DNA from: an uncultured Verrucomicrobiota bacterium
Lineage (GTDB): Bacteria; Verrucomicrobiota; Verrucomicrobiia; Opitutales; Seribacteraceae
DNA: 64,000 nucleotides
Direction: 5' to 3'
Assembly (NCBI GenBank): GCA_902615835.1
Contig: CACMQL010000003.1
Coordinates: 1-64,000 of the forward strand
Shown here: in pieces, positions 27,137 through 35,800 of the stretch
Layout: each line of letters begins with the position of its first letter
Position numbering within the stretch: position 1 is the first letter of the stretch
The notes under the pieces: model-generated
Seen by the model: only the letters and a program-made list of their open reading frames with translations
What the model was told of the DNA's origin: nothing
Databases searched by the model: none
Made by a program: the position numbers and the translations under genes

Positions 27137-28261
27137 CTAGTTCCCCAGAATTCTGACTACTTCCGCATGGGATAAATGATGCCCAACCAATGGTTGGGAT
27201 TCATTTTTTTGCGATTGTTGCCAGGTAGCAAAAATTGAACCGTCCGGAAGAGGAACAGCGGAGGCATAGCGACTGCAGCCGGTTCCATGTGGCGAGATAA
27301 ACATCGGAAAATCAATGGAAAGTTTATTCAGCTTGGGGAATTCAGCGTCCCAACCCCATGCCAACCCACCGAGTTCTTCACATGAATAACCGCGTGGTCT
27401 TTGAGCAGCTTTCGGGTTTTGATCAAGCGGGCGCAAGCACTCCGCACCATCGTAAAAAAAGAGAGAAAGATCAGGCAAATCTGCAAACTTTCCGATCTTG
27501 GGAACCGTCAGTTTTTCAGTGACTCGTGAACAGGCAACATCCCAGCTATTTCCCCGCTCCAAAATGTTTTCAGAGACAAGATTAAATGAATTCTTGCCTG
27601 AATGCCTTGTAAGTAATCCGCTGTTTGAACTGGACCACGAAAAAGGATGATGACAAAAAATCACCTGTGTTTGTCCATCGCCCTGATGAAATGCCACTGG
27701 GTCCTTGTAGTGAAGCGTCGAACCTTTTTCCGACCGGGCAATGGTTGTCATTTCCTTCAACTTAAAGGAACCCAAGCCGTTTTCTGATTCTAATAGGTCA
27801 ATAGACCACACGCCGGTTCCGGGTTTTTGAAAGTGGATCAGGTTTTTCGGATATGCTGTCTTTTTTTCCGTGGAGATAATAAACTCAAATGCACTTTTCG
27901 AGGTGCTACCAGGAATCAATGATACCCCTTCGATCGAGACCACTTCCTCCGTATGGGAAAGTTCTTCCTTTGAAAAAGACAATACTTTTTGAAAATCATC
28001 GGAGGGTGAACTGGCACTGAAAACAGCACACTCAAGTCCTCTTGCCCCTGCTCCTGTACCAGTCCGGGCATCACCTTCATTTCGGAACCTACCACTTACG
28101 AGAATATTCCCTTCTTTTTGCACATAAATATTCCCCCCCCCAAACCAAAAGCCCGAAGAGTTCCCTAGAGGTTCAATCAGAGTTCTGGCAGCATGTTGAT
28201 CAAGCAGTCTTCTTCCCAGTTCCAGAAGCCTTTTTTTCAGGCTTTCTTCTAACTCCATCAC
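27137..28261 (-). CDS. Beta-propeller (GH43/sialidase-like) protein coupled to cysN
   Basis: A 374-residue protein with repeated blocks such as SSGFWFGGGNIYV, GNILVSGRFRN, LHYKDPVAFHQGDG, FADLPDLSLFFYDGAE and SRYASAVPLPDGSIFATW, which suggest a five-bladed glycosidase-type propeller. No signal peptide is present, so it is cytoplasmic. I cannot name a family with certainty. Its ATG overlaps the cysN stop by four bases (ATGA), so it is translationally coupled to the sulfate-activation operon. That position suggests a role with sulfated or sulfatable sugars, which is inference. Confidence 0.7.
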   Translation of the reverse strand: MMELEESLKKRLLELGRRLLDQHAARTLIEPLGNSSGFWFGGGNIYVQKEGNILVSGRFRNEGDARTGTGAGARGLECAVFSASSPSDDFQKVLSFSKEELSHTEEVVSIEGVSLIPGSTSKSAFEFIISTEKKTAYPKNLIHFQKPGTGVWSIDLLESENGLGSFKLKEMTTIARSEKGSTLHYKDPVAFHQGDGQTQVIFCHHPFSWSSSNSGLLTRHSGKNSFNLVSENILERGNSWDVACSRVTEKLTVPKIGKFADLPDLSLFFYDGAECLRPLDQNPKAAQRPRGYSCEELGGLAWGWDAEFPKLNKLSIDFPMFISPHGTGCSRYASAVPLPDGSIFATWQQSQKNESQPLVGHHLSHAEVVRILGN

Positions 28262-29526
28262 CTAAGCATACCAGCAGCTAAAGTTTGATGAGTGAAAGGA
28301 TCGATCAAGATGAAACTACCCGTATTTCGGTTCCTCCGATAAGCATCGTAAAAGATTGGCTCGGAAGTTCTGAATTTGATTCGACCAATATCATTCATGT
28401 TAAACTCTTTATCCTGTTCATTTTTCCGCAGGCTATTGACATCCACCTTGTAGGTAATCTCTGAAATCATAGCCTGGGCGGTTTTGGTGGTATGCTTAAT
28501 CAAATATTTTCCACCCTGGGTTAGCTTTTTGGAGTTGGAAAACCAACAGATTCTTGCATCCAGATCCTGTGAAGATTTTGGCTGATTGTTTGGTTTTACC
28601 AACATATCGCCTCGGCTGATATCAATTTTGTCTTCTAATTGTATGGTTACGGATTGAGGGAAAAAAGCTTCCTCCATCTCTTCTTTCCCAAGCATAATTT
28701 TTGAAATTCTCGAAGTGAAGCCGGAGGGAAGTGCAGTTATTTCATCGCCTTTTTTAAATACGCCACCAGCGACCCTGCCGGCAAATCCTCGAAAATCATG
28801 ATGTTTGTCAGAATGCGGTCGGATCACCCATTGAACGGGAAAGCGAGAATCCACATGATTCGCATCCGAGCCAATGTAAACATTTTCCAAATGGTATAGT
28901 AAAGGGGCACCTTTGTACCAGGGCATATTTTCAGATCTTTCCACAATATTGTCCCCTTTGAGTGCGCTGAGGGGAATAAAAGTGAGTTCCGAAATATTTT
29001 CAAGACGGCTGGCAAAATCACTAAACTGGCGAAGCACCTTCTCGTAGGCTTCTTCTTCATATCCCACTAAATCCATTTTGTTGATGCAGACTGCGATATG
29101 TTTAATGCCTAGTAAATCAGCAATGAAACTATGCCTTCTCGTCTGCTCAACCACTCCAATTCGAGCATCGACAAGAATGAGTGCAAGGTTTGCCGTGGAA
29201 GCACCGGTCACCATATTGCGGGTGTATTGGATATGACCAGGAGTGTCTGCGATAATAAATTTTCGCTTGGGCGTGGCGAAATATCGGTAAGCCACATCAA
29301 TGGTTATTCCCTGTTCCCGTTCTGCCCGAAGACCGTCAGTTAATAAAGCCAAGTTAATATTTTCATCCCCACGCTTTTTACTGCTTTGTTCGATCGCTTC
29401 CAATTGATCTTCGAAAATGGATTTTGTGTCATGGAATAACCTTCCTATCAGGGTGCTTTTACCATCGTCGACGCTTCCTGCGGTGGTAAATCGTAGCATG
29501 TCCATTTCTATATAATCTTTATCCAT
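28258..29526 (-). CDS. cysN: Sulfate adenylyltransferase subunit 1, CysN
   Basis: A 422-residue EF-Tu-like GTPase that drives ATP sulfurylase. G1 is GSVDDGKST (17-25), G3 DTPGH (94-98) and G4 NKMD (149-152), followed by two beta-barrel domains (PVQWVIRPH onward). It is shorter than the E. coli enzyme and has no fused APS kinase domain, in keeping with a separate cysC. With CysD it makes adenosine 5'-phosphosulfate from ATP and sulfate. It starts 11 bases after cysD and its end overlaps the propeller gene by four bases. Confidence 0.95.
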   Translation of the reverse strand: MDKDYIEMDMLRFTTAGSVDDGKSTLIGRLFHDTKSIFEDQLEAIEQSSKKRGDENINLALLTDGLRAEREQGITIDVAYRYFATPKRKFIIADTPGHIQYTRNMVTGASTANLALILVDARIGVVEQTRRHSFIADLLGIKHIAVCINKMDLVGYEEEAYEKVLRQFSDFASRLENISELTFIPLSALKGDNIVERSENMPWYKGAPLLYHLENVYIGSDANHVDSRFPVQWVIRPHSDKHHDFRGFAGRVAGGVFKKGDEITALPSGFTSRISKIMLGKEEMEEAFFPQSVTIQLEDKIDISRGDMLVKPNNQPKSSQDLDARICWFSNSKKLTQGGKYLIKHTTKTAQAMISEITYKVDVNSLRKNEQDKEFNMNDIGRIKFRTSEPIFYDAYRRNRNTGSFILIDPFTHQTLAAGMLR

Positions 29527-29537
29527 ACCTATAAAAT

Positions 29538-30443
29538 TTAGAAATAACCTTGTTTTTTACGATCTTCCATGGCTGCTTCCGATCTCTTGTCATCCGCCCT
29601 TGAGCCCCGCTCAGTCACTCTGGACGCAGATACTTCAGCAATGACTTCCTCCAAATTGGATGCATCCGATATGACCGCTCCGGTACAAGTGGCATCACCA
29701 ATTGTACGAAAACGAACCTTCTCTTTGCTCACTTCCTCCTTCTCATGCGGGGAAACAAAATCACTGATGGCAAGGAGCATACCATTCCTTTCGATGACAT
29801 TTCTCTCATGGGCAAAGTACAGACTGGGCAGTTCGATTCCCTCGGTTTTGGCATATTGCCAAACATCCATTTCCGTCCAATTACTGAGGGGAAAAATACG
29901 AAAGTTTTCCCCCTGCCCCTTCCCTCCGTTGAAAAGATTCCATAGTTCAGGTCTTTGGTCCTTTGGATTCCATTGCCCGAACGAGTCACGATGAGAGAAA
30001 AACCGCTCTTTGGCCCGGGCTTTCTCCTCATCTCTGCGACCTCCACCGAGGCAGGCGTCAAAATTTTCTCGATCGATGGTTTCGAGTAAAGTTACTGATT
30101 GCAGGGCGTTCCTGCTTGCATTGAGGCCGGTTTCCTCAGCTGCCGTGCCTTGGTCAATCGAATCCTGCACCAAGCCTACTACTAAATCTACAGCGTACTC
30201 TTTGACGAATTTGTCTCTGAATTCAATGGTTTCCGGAAAATTGTGTCCCGTATCCACATGTACAAAGGGAAATGGGATTTTGGCTGGTGCGAAGGCTTTG
30301 GAAGCTAGATAAGCCATGATAATGGAATCTTTACCTCCAGAAAAAAGCAGTCCGGGTCGTTCAAACTGAGCGGCGGTCTCACGAAGCACAAAAATAGCTT
30401 CTGCTTCAAGTTGCTGTAAGTGATTTAAATTGTAATTGCGCAT
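29538..30443 (-). CDS. cysD: Sulfate adenylyltransferase subunit 2, CysD
   Basis: A 301-residue ATP sulfurylase small subunit of the adenine nucleotide alpha-hydrolase family. The PP-loop SGGKDS is at 35-40, and the GGGRRDEEKARAKERFFS block and C-terminal GDATCTGAV block match CysD. Length agrees with the family. It forms a heterodimer with CysN. Gene order cysC-cysD-cysN, with gaps of 11 bases, indicates one operon for making PAPS, either for sulfate assimilation or for sulfotransferases. No PAPS reductase or sulfotransferase gene lies in the window. Confidence 0.96.
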   Translation of the reverse strand: MRNYNLNHLQQLEAEAIFVLRETAAQFERPGLLFSGGKDSIIMAYLASKAFAPAKIPFPFVHVDTGHNFPETIEFRDKFVKEYAVDLVVGLVQDSIDQGTAAEETGLNASRNALQSVTLLETIDRENFDACLGGGRRDEEKARAKERFFSHRDSFGQWNPKDQRPELWNLFNGGKGQGENFRIFPLSNWTEMDVWQYAKTEGIELPSLYFAHERNVIERNGMLLAISDFVSPHEKEEVSKEKVRFRTIGDATCTGAVISDASNLEEVIAEVSASRVTERGSRADDKRSEAAMEDRKKQGYF

Positions 30444-30454
30444 GATTTGAAAGC

Positions 30455-31051
30455 TTAGGTGACTTCATCCATAACCGCGGTTGAAAGTTTAATCATAGAA
30501 CTGTCGAGAGATGTGTTTTCTGTGTCCAGCAAAAGCCAAGGAGTAAGGGGAGGCTCAAAGGTTGAATCCTTGCCAGTAAATGACTCAATTTCGCCATTGT
30601 CTAATTTCGCATAAAGACCTTTCACATCTCTTTGTTTGCACTTTTCAAAAGAACACTTCACAAAAATTTCAAAAAAATCATCTTCCCCAATAATTTCTTT
30701 GGCATCTCTTCTGATCGATTTCGTTGGAGAGATAAGGGAAACAATCACCACAAAACCGTTTCTGGACATTAGTTTTGCCATTTCACTTACCCGGCGGACA
30801 TTTTCCTTACGATGACCCATGCTAAAGCCCAAATCCTTGCACAGCCCATTTCTGACATCATCTCCATCGATAACTATATTTTGTATATTTTTTTTAAAAA
30901 GAAGCTTTTCCAATTCTAAGGCTAGGGTGCTTTTCCCGGAACCAGACAACCCGCACAACCAAAAGACACCACCTCGATGTTTGTTCGAGGATTCCCTCTC
31001 GCTTCTTTTAAGAATGCGATCTTCAATTGGATGAATATTATTTGGGCACAT
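30455..31051 (-). CDS. cysC: Adenylylsulfate kinase, CysC
   Basis: An APS kinase of about 198 residues from the ATG at 31051; a TTG ten codons upstream is less likely. The P-loop GLSGSGKST is near residue 34 of this form. DGDDVRNGL, the RRVSEMAKLM helix, SLISPTKSIRR and the KGLYAK block follow, as in the family. It phosphorylates APS at the 3' position to give PAPS. It opens the cysCDN operon, just downstream of the YceI terminator. A standalone CysC beside CysDN is the usual arrangement where PAPS is needed. Confidence 0.94.
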   Translation of the reverse strand: MCPNNIHPIEDRILKRSERESSNKHRGGVFWLCGLSGSGKSTLALELEKLLFKKNIQNIVIDGDDVRNGLCKDLGFSMGHRKENVRRVSEMAKLMSRNGFVVIVSLISPTKSIRRDAKEIIGEDDFFEIFVKCSFEKCKQRDVKGLYAKLDNGEIESFTGKDSTFEPPLTPWLLLDTENTSLDSSMIKLSTAVMDEVT

Positions 31052-31083
31052 AAATAAGAAAAGGTCAAAGAAGGGTACCAAAC

Positions 31084-31113
31084 CAAAAAGCGAGAACGCG
31101 TGAGCGTTCCCGC
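31084..31113 (-). terminator. Rho-independent terminator after the YceI gene
   Basis: On the minus strand GCGGGAACGC, loop TCAC and GCGTTCTCGC form a 10-base stem with one G-T mismatch (31090-31113), followed by TTTTT (31085-31089). This is a classic intrinsic terminator for transcripts from yceI, and it lies just before cysC, separating the two units. Confidence 0.8.
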
Positions 31114-31122
31114 TTAATGGGG

Positions 31123-31144
31123 TGGGAGAATGGGGGTTCTCCCA
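31123..31144. repeat. Perfect inverted repeat next to the yceI terminator
   Basis: TGGGAGAA and TTCTCCCA (31123-31130 and 31137-31144) form a perfect 8-base stem around a G-rich 6-base loop, immediately upstream of the main terminator in the direction of yceI transcription. It could be a second, weaker stem of a double terminator or an mRNA 3'-stabilising hairpin. Confidence 0.5.
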
Positions 31145-31164
31145 TGGGGTAAAATATTAAACTA

Positions 31165-31770
31165 CTAAAAAGGAGCAGCTCCTGCAACATTTAAAGAGAT
31201 TTCAATTTCGTTGGCTACCTTCTCTAAATTTTGACCGGCTTGAATATCGAAGTCGTCCCTTTTGACGGAAAACTTTGAACGAATAACAAGGAGATCTCCC
31301 TTTACACGATTACGTTTCTCCAGCATCCCTTTGAGGTAGGTTAACTTGACAGGTACTTTCATGTCCAAAGTGATGTTGCGAATGGTCATTTTTCCCTGAG
31401 CATCTGCGAGAACATCCATGCCGTCTTTTTTTATGTTGTGTAATTGATTTAGGGAAAATTGTATGGAGGGAAATTTCTCCACATTAAGCCAATCTTTGCC
31501 GTGCATGTGTTCTTTAAGTACAGGGTTGCCTACATGTAGGCTTTTGGCAGATAAGGAAATTTTCCCTTTGGTAAGTTCCGGTTTTTGTGGATCAAACTTC
31601 ACCTGTCCGCTAACCCCATCCCCGGAACCGTTGATGGATTCAAGGGGTGCATCCATTTGAAAGATTATATTATTAATATTTTTGGGGTCTTTGAAATCAA
31701 AGTGGGTCGAATCTCCATAGCTTAGACAAAAAGAGAAAAAGGATAAAAAGGACAAAAATATGAATTTCAT
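31165..31770 (-). CDS. YceI-family periplasmic protein
   Basis: A 201-residue protein with a signal peptide (residues 1-19) and a lipocalin-like YceI barrel. Blocks seen are SGQVKFDP, HMHGKDWLNVEKFPSIQF and the central MTIRNITLDMKVPVKL. YceI proteins bind isoprenoid or other lipid molecules in the periplasm; the ligand here is unknown. It has its own strong terminator, and the 96 bases between it and the Xer gene upstream show no clear promoter. Link to the neighbouring fatty-acyl operon is possible but unproven. Confidence 0.9.
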   Translation of the reverse strand: MKFIFLSFLSFFSFCLSYGDSTHFDFKDPKNINNIIFQMDAPLESINGSGDGVSGQVKFDPQKPELTKGKISLSAKSLHVGNPVLKEHMHGKDWLNVEKFPSIQFSLNQLHNIKKDGMDVLADAQGKMTIRNITLDMKVPVKLTYLKGMLEKRNRVKGDLLVIRSKFSVKRDDFDIQAGQNLEKVANEIEISLNVAGAAPF

Positions 31771-31866
31771 CTGATAAATTTAAAATACAAAAACCATAAA
31801 CTCAATCTGCAAGCAAAAAGATGATCATTCAGAAAATCACCAACAACCATACTTCCTGAAAATTCC

Positions 31867-32823
31867 TCAGGATCTTGGGTGAGCGGTTTTATGAGTCTCT
31901 TTAAGCTTGGCGACTGAAAGATGCGTGTAAATTTGAGTGGTGGAGAGGCTGGCGTGACCGAGCAAGTCCTGAACGGCCCGTAGGTCAGCCCCTCTGTCCA
32001 GTAAGTGAGTAGCATAGGAATGCCTTACTTTGTGTGGGGAAATGTCATCGGGTAAGCCGGCTTGCCTCAGCTTTTTTTTGAGAATTAACTGCACGGATCT
32101 TACGCTGAGACGTTTACCCGCACGATTGATTAGAATCGGTGAATTGCGAGAAGATATTTCGCATAAATTATCTCGAAAAAAAATAATATCCTGCATTACC
32201 GAGCTACCAATCGGGGCTATCCGCTCTTTTCCACCCTTGCCGCTCACGCGCAATGTGGCTTTGGTGAAATCGATATCTGAATAGTCGAGTGAAACCAGTT
32301 CACTCACCCGAAGTCCACCTGCATACAAAATTTTCAAGATTAACAGGTCTCTATACTGACAAAATTCAGTTTTCGAATGCGAGGCGGCATCAAAATTTGA
32401 GGACTGGAGTAAGGATTTCGTCTGTTTTTCAGAAAGAAATTTGGGGAGGCTTTTTTCAAGCTTCGGGAGTGTGAGATTGGCAAATGGATTGGAACCGCAA
32501 ATCTTTCTTTGTTGGGCGAAATGAAAAAGACCCTTCAGGGCGGAGAAATGATTACGAAGTGTGGTTCTGGCCAGTGATCTCTGAGCTTCCACCAAATAGG
32601 ATCGGGCTTCCATTCTGCCGATATTTTGGAATGTAATGTTTTGATTAATTCCGGACAACCATTTGAAAAACAAAATAATCGAATGGCGGTAATTTCGGGA
32701 TGTGTAGACCGAAAGTCTTCTTTCTTTGGAAATAAATTCTAAGTATTGAACTGCAATTTCCGGAAGATAAGCACTCTCGTCACTAGTCTTAACAAAGGAA
32801 TCTGCTACTTCAATCTTTCCCAT
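31867..32823 (-). CDS. XerC/XerD-type tyrosine recombinase
   Basis: A 318-residue site-specific recombinase. It has an N-terminal SAM-like core-binding domain (residues 20-110) and a catalytic domain with Arg172 (GLRVSEL), Lys196, His264 and Arg267 (HKVRHSY), His290 (LLGHASL) and nucleophile Tyr299. The length and RAVQDLLGHASLSTTQIYTH block match chromosomal XerC/XerD, which resolve chromosome dimers at dif, not phage integrases. No integrated element is visible around it. Its start overlaps the upstream small membrane gene by 19 bases, and it follows the fatty-acyl operon on the same strand. Confidence 0.9.
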   Translation of the reverse strand: MGKIEVADSFVKTSDESAYLPEIAVQYLEFISKERRLSVYTSRNYRHSIILFFKWLSGINQNITFQNIGRMEARSYLVEAQRSLARTTLRNHFSALKGLFHFAQQRKICGSNPFANLTLPKLEKSLPKFLSEKQTKSLLQSSNFDAASHSKTEFCQYRDLLILKILYAGGLRVSELVSLDYSDIDFTKATLRVSGKGGKERIAPIGSSVMQDIIFFRDNLCEISSRNSPILINRAGKRLSVRSVQLILKKKLRQAGLPDDISPHKVRHSYATHLLDRGADLRAVQDLLGHASLSTTQIYTHLSVAKLKETHKTAHPRS

Positions 32824-33029
32824 GTCTCCACTGCCATTTCATATATAAAAAAAATTAAAATAACCATAAACACCCAAACGGCCAAAGTAAGATAAAAGCC
32901 AAAACCAGTTTCGGCTCTTTTGGGCGTTTCTTTTCTGTAAGCACGAGAGGTGTTGTCATAAGCATCGATGGGAACGATATTACCTCCCCTTTCCTCACGG
33001 CTGCGAAGCCTGCCTTTTTTTGGTTCCAC
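32805..33029 (-). CDS. Small single-pass membrane protein (unrecognised)
   Basis: A 74-residue protein starting at GTG 33029. The N-terminal half is strongly basic (EPKKGRLRSREERGG); one hydrophobic segment (about residues 44-67) spans the membrane, and a short charged tail follows. The basic N-terminus suggests an inside-facing orientation. No family is recognised. A different frame at 32855-33064 is less plausible. It sits between the OleB-like gene (52 bases upstream) and the recombinase it overlaps, so it may belong to the same transcript. Confidence 0.5.
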   Translation of the reverse strand: MEPKKGRLRSREERGGNIVPIDAYDNTSRAYRKETPKRAETGFGFYLTLAVWVFMVILIFFIYEMAVETWERLK

Positions 33030-33081
33030 AGTTCTAACACATCATTGTAATGACAAAATTGCAAGTGTGCAGAGCGGATAA

Positions 33082-33963
33082 TTAACTAAGGAAAGCTTGG
33101 ATTTTACTGATGAAAAAATCAAAAGCATCCTCCAATAAGTAATGACCAGCATCGTCACTGGTGAGTGTTTGGATATGGGGGATTCGTTCCTTCCATTGAG
33201 CCAGGAAACCGGGATGAAAGCAAAAATCCTTCATTCCCCAGCAGGCGAGTACCGGAACAGAAGAAAGTTGGGAAAGTGCCAGTTCAGTTTCCTGGAGGAA
33301 TTTTTGGGTCGGATGATGGGTTTCGAGAGGAATGTCACGGACGAAACTCCAGATGGCCACCCTGCTTTTCCAGTCTTGGTAGGGGTAAAGAAATCCTTTT
33401 TTTGCTCCCGTAGACAAGCCTTTTTCAGTCGCCATCCAGGTTGCGGGCAAAGCGAATCCATTAAATTGCCTCACGAAAATTTCTCCAATCAATGGTATTC
33501 GGCATAATTGGATGCGCCGAGGAACATCATCACAAAGAAAGGCAGCCGTATTCAAAAGAATCAATTTATTAATTCTAGAAAAATCCTTGCGAAATGCGGA
33601 TAGACCGATAGCACCACCCCAGTCGTGAACCACGAGATTGAACTTCCTGAGACCCAGATGCTCAATCAATTCGAGCAGATTGAGACTGTGATTCTTTAGA
33701 TCGTAAATAAAGTTCTTCGACGAAGGCTTATCCGAGAAACCACACCCCAGATGATCTGGAGCAATGCACCTGAATTGATCTCTTAGAGATAAAATGAGGT
33801 TACGGTAAAAGAAGGACCAGGTTGGATTGCCGTGCAGGAAAATGGTAGGCGGATTTTCGGGGTTTCCTTCATCAAGATAATGAACTTTGAATCCATTTTT
33901 GAGGCCGTAGTAATTTCCATCAAAAGGATATTCCCTTCGAATTGAATCTGTGAGGTCCATCAA
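33082..33963 (-). CDS. OleB-like alpha/beta hydrolase (haloalkane-dehalogenase fold)
   Basis: A 293-residue alpha/beta hydrolase of the haloalkane dehalogenase/OleB type. HGNPTWSFFYR (44-54) supplies the oxyanion side; the nucleophile is Asp114 in HDWGG, with Asp246 and His274 completing a triad. OleB in bacterial olefin synthesis decarboxylates a beta-lactone to the alkene, using the same Asp nucleophile. The gene overlaps the OleA-like ketosynthase by four bases (ATGA), which strongly supports that role over haloalkane detoxification. OleC and OleD, the intervening enzymes, are not in the window. Confidence 0.8.
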   Translation of the reverse strand: MMDLTDSIRREYPFDGNYYGLKNGFKVHYLDEGNPENPPTIFLHGNPTWSFFYRNLILSLRDQFRCIAPDHLGCGFSDKPSSKNFIYDLKNHSLNLLELIEHLGLRKFNLVVHDWGGAIGLSAFRKDFSRINKLILLNTAAFLCDDVPRRIQLCRIPLIGEIFVRQFNGFALPATWMATEKGLSTGAKKGFLYPYQDWKSRVAIWSFVRDIPLETHHPTQKFLQETELALSQLSSVPVLACWGMKDFCFHPGFLAQWKERIPHIQTLTSDDAGHYLLEDAFDFFISKIQAFLS

Positions 33964-34994
33964 TTATTCAGAGCAAGCATGAGACTTGACAAACCACTGC
34001 CAATTCCAAGTAAGGCGGATTTCATCTGTGGGAAATCCTTATTTTGCTCACAGGCCAATGTGTAGGTGATTGGTAAAGAAACGGAGCCGCAATTTCCGAG
34101 TGATTTGTAGGTGTTGAAGCTGTTTCGTGAATCATAACCCAAAGCTTTTTCAATTTCCTGCTGATGGGCTTTCCCCACCTGGTGAGTCACGATTAGCTGG
34201 GGTGATTGCGGATTCCAGTTGGTGACTTGCAGGAATTTGTTCCATGCGTGGGTTGCCACCCTGATACCGGCATGCAGAAGTTCCTCAGAATCCGTTTGCA
34301 TAAGCATTCCACCCATGGACTGGTCTCCCTCGCATAGTTTATTATGGCTGGTGTCCGTCGAACTGGCGAATTGTGAGAGTCTGGGGAGGCATGAATTTGT
34401 CTTGTTTTCCCTACAAATCGACCATGCCACTGCACCCCCACCAATGGTCAGGTTGGCGAAGTATGGCTTTATTTGCTTACGATCAAATTTACTTTCATTG
34501 AGGAGTCGAACGGTCTCATCAACCAAAGGTTTACCGTTTTCTCCTGCCACGATGATGGCTCTGTCAATCATCCCCTGCTCGATCATGCTTCCCCCGAGAA
34601 TCAGGGCATTAAGAAATCCCAGACAAGCATTGGATACATCAAGAATCTGAGTATTTTGCCCTAAGCCCATTAAATTATGAACATAAGATGCGGTTGCAGG
34701 CTCCAGTCGGTCCCGGCAAACCGCTGAATGTATTAGCAGGTCAACTGCATTGGGATCAATCTCTCCTTCCTTTAATAATTTAATCCCGGCTTCGGCTGAG
34801 GATTGAGAGGCTTGCTGGTGGCTGTCCCAAAACCTTCTCTCCTCAATGCCAGTCATCAATTCTAGTCGACCTATTTGTAGGTTTAAGCGTTGATAAAGGG
34901 GGGCTAGAGTGCCCTCCAGTTCCTTTGAGGACACGATATGCGGAGGGAGTGAATAAGCCATTTTTTCAACAACGACTTGATTGAAATTCATCAT
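33960..34994 (-). CDS. OleA-like thiolase-fold acyl condensing enzyme
   Basis: A 344-residue ketosynthase III-fold protein. The active-site Cys124 (SNACLGFLN), His271 (THQVGKAH) and Asn301 (LGNCGS) form the usual triad. Glu98 in RLEPATAS lies 26 residues before the cysteine, the same spacing as the catalytic base glutamate of OleA, and TGIEERRFW (48-56) also matches OleA. OleA joins two fatty acyl-CoAs head to head to a beta-keto acid. A FabH-like role in initiation is the alternative but less likely given the Glu and the OleB neighbour. It overlaps both neighbours by four bases. Confidence 0.82.
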   Translation of the reverse strand: MMNFNQVVVEKMAYSLPPHIVSSKELEGTLAPLYQRLNLQIGRLELMTGIEERRFWDSHQQASQSSAEAGIKLLKEGEIDPNAVDLLIHSAVCRDRLEPATASYVHNLMGLGQNTQILDVSNACLGFLNALILGGSMIEQGMIDRAIIVAGENGKPLVDETVRLLNESKFDRKQIKPYFANLTIGGGAVAWSICRENKTNSCLPRLSQFASSTDTSHNKLCEGDQSMGGMLMQTDSEELLHAGIRVATHAWNKFLQVTNWNPQSPQLIVTHQVGKAHQQEIEKALGYDSRNSFNTYKSLGNCGSVSLPITYTLACEQNKDFPQMKSALLGIGSGLSSLMLALNN

Positions 34995-35800
34995 TTCATT
35001 TCCATAGCGGAATTCACCACATCCTTGTCAAAATAATTCAAGCCCATTCCCGCATCGACAACGATTCCCTGTCCGTTAATTCCAGAAGAAGCATTGCTGA
35101 GAAGAAAAACGGCAGTGTTAGCGACCTCTTCCGTTAGGAGTGCTTTTTTCCGGAAGGTTAATTTTTCAGCGAAAAGATAATTTTTCAAATACCCCGGAAT
35201 ACCGGCCGAAGCAGAGGTTTTGAGTGGCCCTGCATTTACGGAGTTAAATCGAACGGAACTAAAAGCTGAAAATGATTTTGCCAAGTAACGGACATTTGCT
35301 TCGAGGGAGGCTTTTATGGGAGCCATGAAACCGTAATTTTCCGCTGTTACTTCCGTGGATGAGATGCCAATGGTTACCACCGAACCATTTTGTGACAGGG
35401 CAGTCTTGCAAGCATTGGCTAGTTCAATCAGGGAAAAAGAAGATATATGTGTGGCTTGAAGATAATCCTTTAACTTAGTCTGATGGAAAGGTTGGACACC
35501 TTCGGAGTAGTTGGCGAAAGCGATAGAATGAAGAATTCCATGAATGGATTCAGAGTCGAACTGGGAAATCAACTGATATAGGGAGTCAACTTGATCCGAT
35601 TTCTCAAAATCACAAACCAGTATCTTAGCTTCTGGTTTTAGAATTAGCAGTTCCGCCTCTCTTTTTTGGCTCCGAACTATGTAGATGATTTTTGCTCCTT
35701 CCCTTTCAAGAATTTCTGCAGTGTTCCAGGCAACACTTTTCCGATTTGCAAACCCGGAAATTAGGAAAGTTTTTCCAGAAATTCCTAAAAAACCGGACAT
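34991..35800 (-). CDS. FabI-like enoyl-ACP reductase (divergent)
   Basis: A 269-residue SDR of the FabI type. GFANRKSVAW (16-25) matches the FabI GVANxxSIAW loop, and the Tyr156-x6-Lys163 pair stands at E. coli numbering, followed by ASLEANVRYLA. The first conserved FabI tyrosine (146) is Ile here, a deviation from canonical enoyl reductases. It would reduce trans-2-enoyl thioesters with NAD(P)H. Overlap with FabZ (one base) and OleA (four bases) places it within the acyl condensing operon, so it may act on a special acyl chain. Housekeeping FabI is an alternative. Confidence 0.82.
   Translation of the reverse strand: MSGFLGISGKTFLISGFANRKSVAWNTAEILEREGAKIIYIVRSQKREAELLILKPEAKILVCDFEKSDQVDSLYQLISQFDSESIHGILHSIAFANYSEGVQPFHQTKLKDYLQATHISSFSLIELANACKTALSQNGSVVTIGISSTEVTAENYGFMAPIKASLEANVRYLAKSFSAFSSVRFNSVNAGPLKTSASAGIPGYLKNYLFAEKLTFRKKALLTEEVANTAVFLLSNASSGINGQGIVVDAGMGLNYFDKDVVNSAMEMK

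Noticed and set aside
32855-33064. 70-codon minus-strand frame overlapping the small membrane protein
   Set aside because: It shares the DNA with the 32805-33029 frame, which has a better membrane-protein layout; the hydrophobic end here is a by-product of the shared composition.
33082-33963. Haloalkane dehalogenase for halogenated compound degradation
   Set aside because: The fold and Asp nucleophile fit, but the four-base overlap with an OleA-type gene makes the OleB role more likely.
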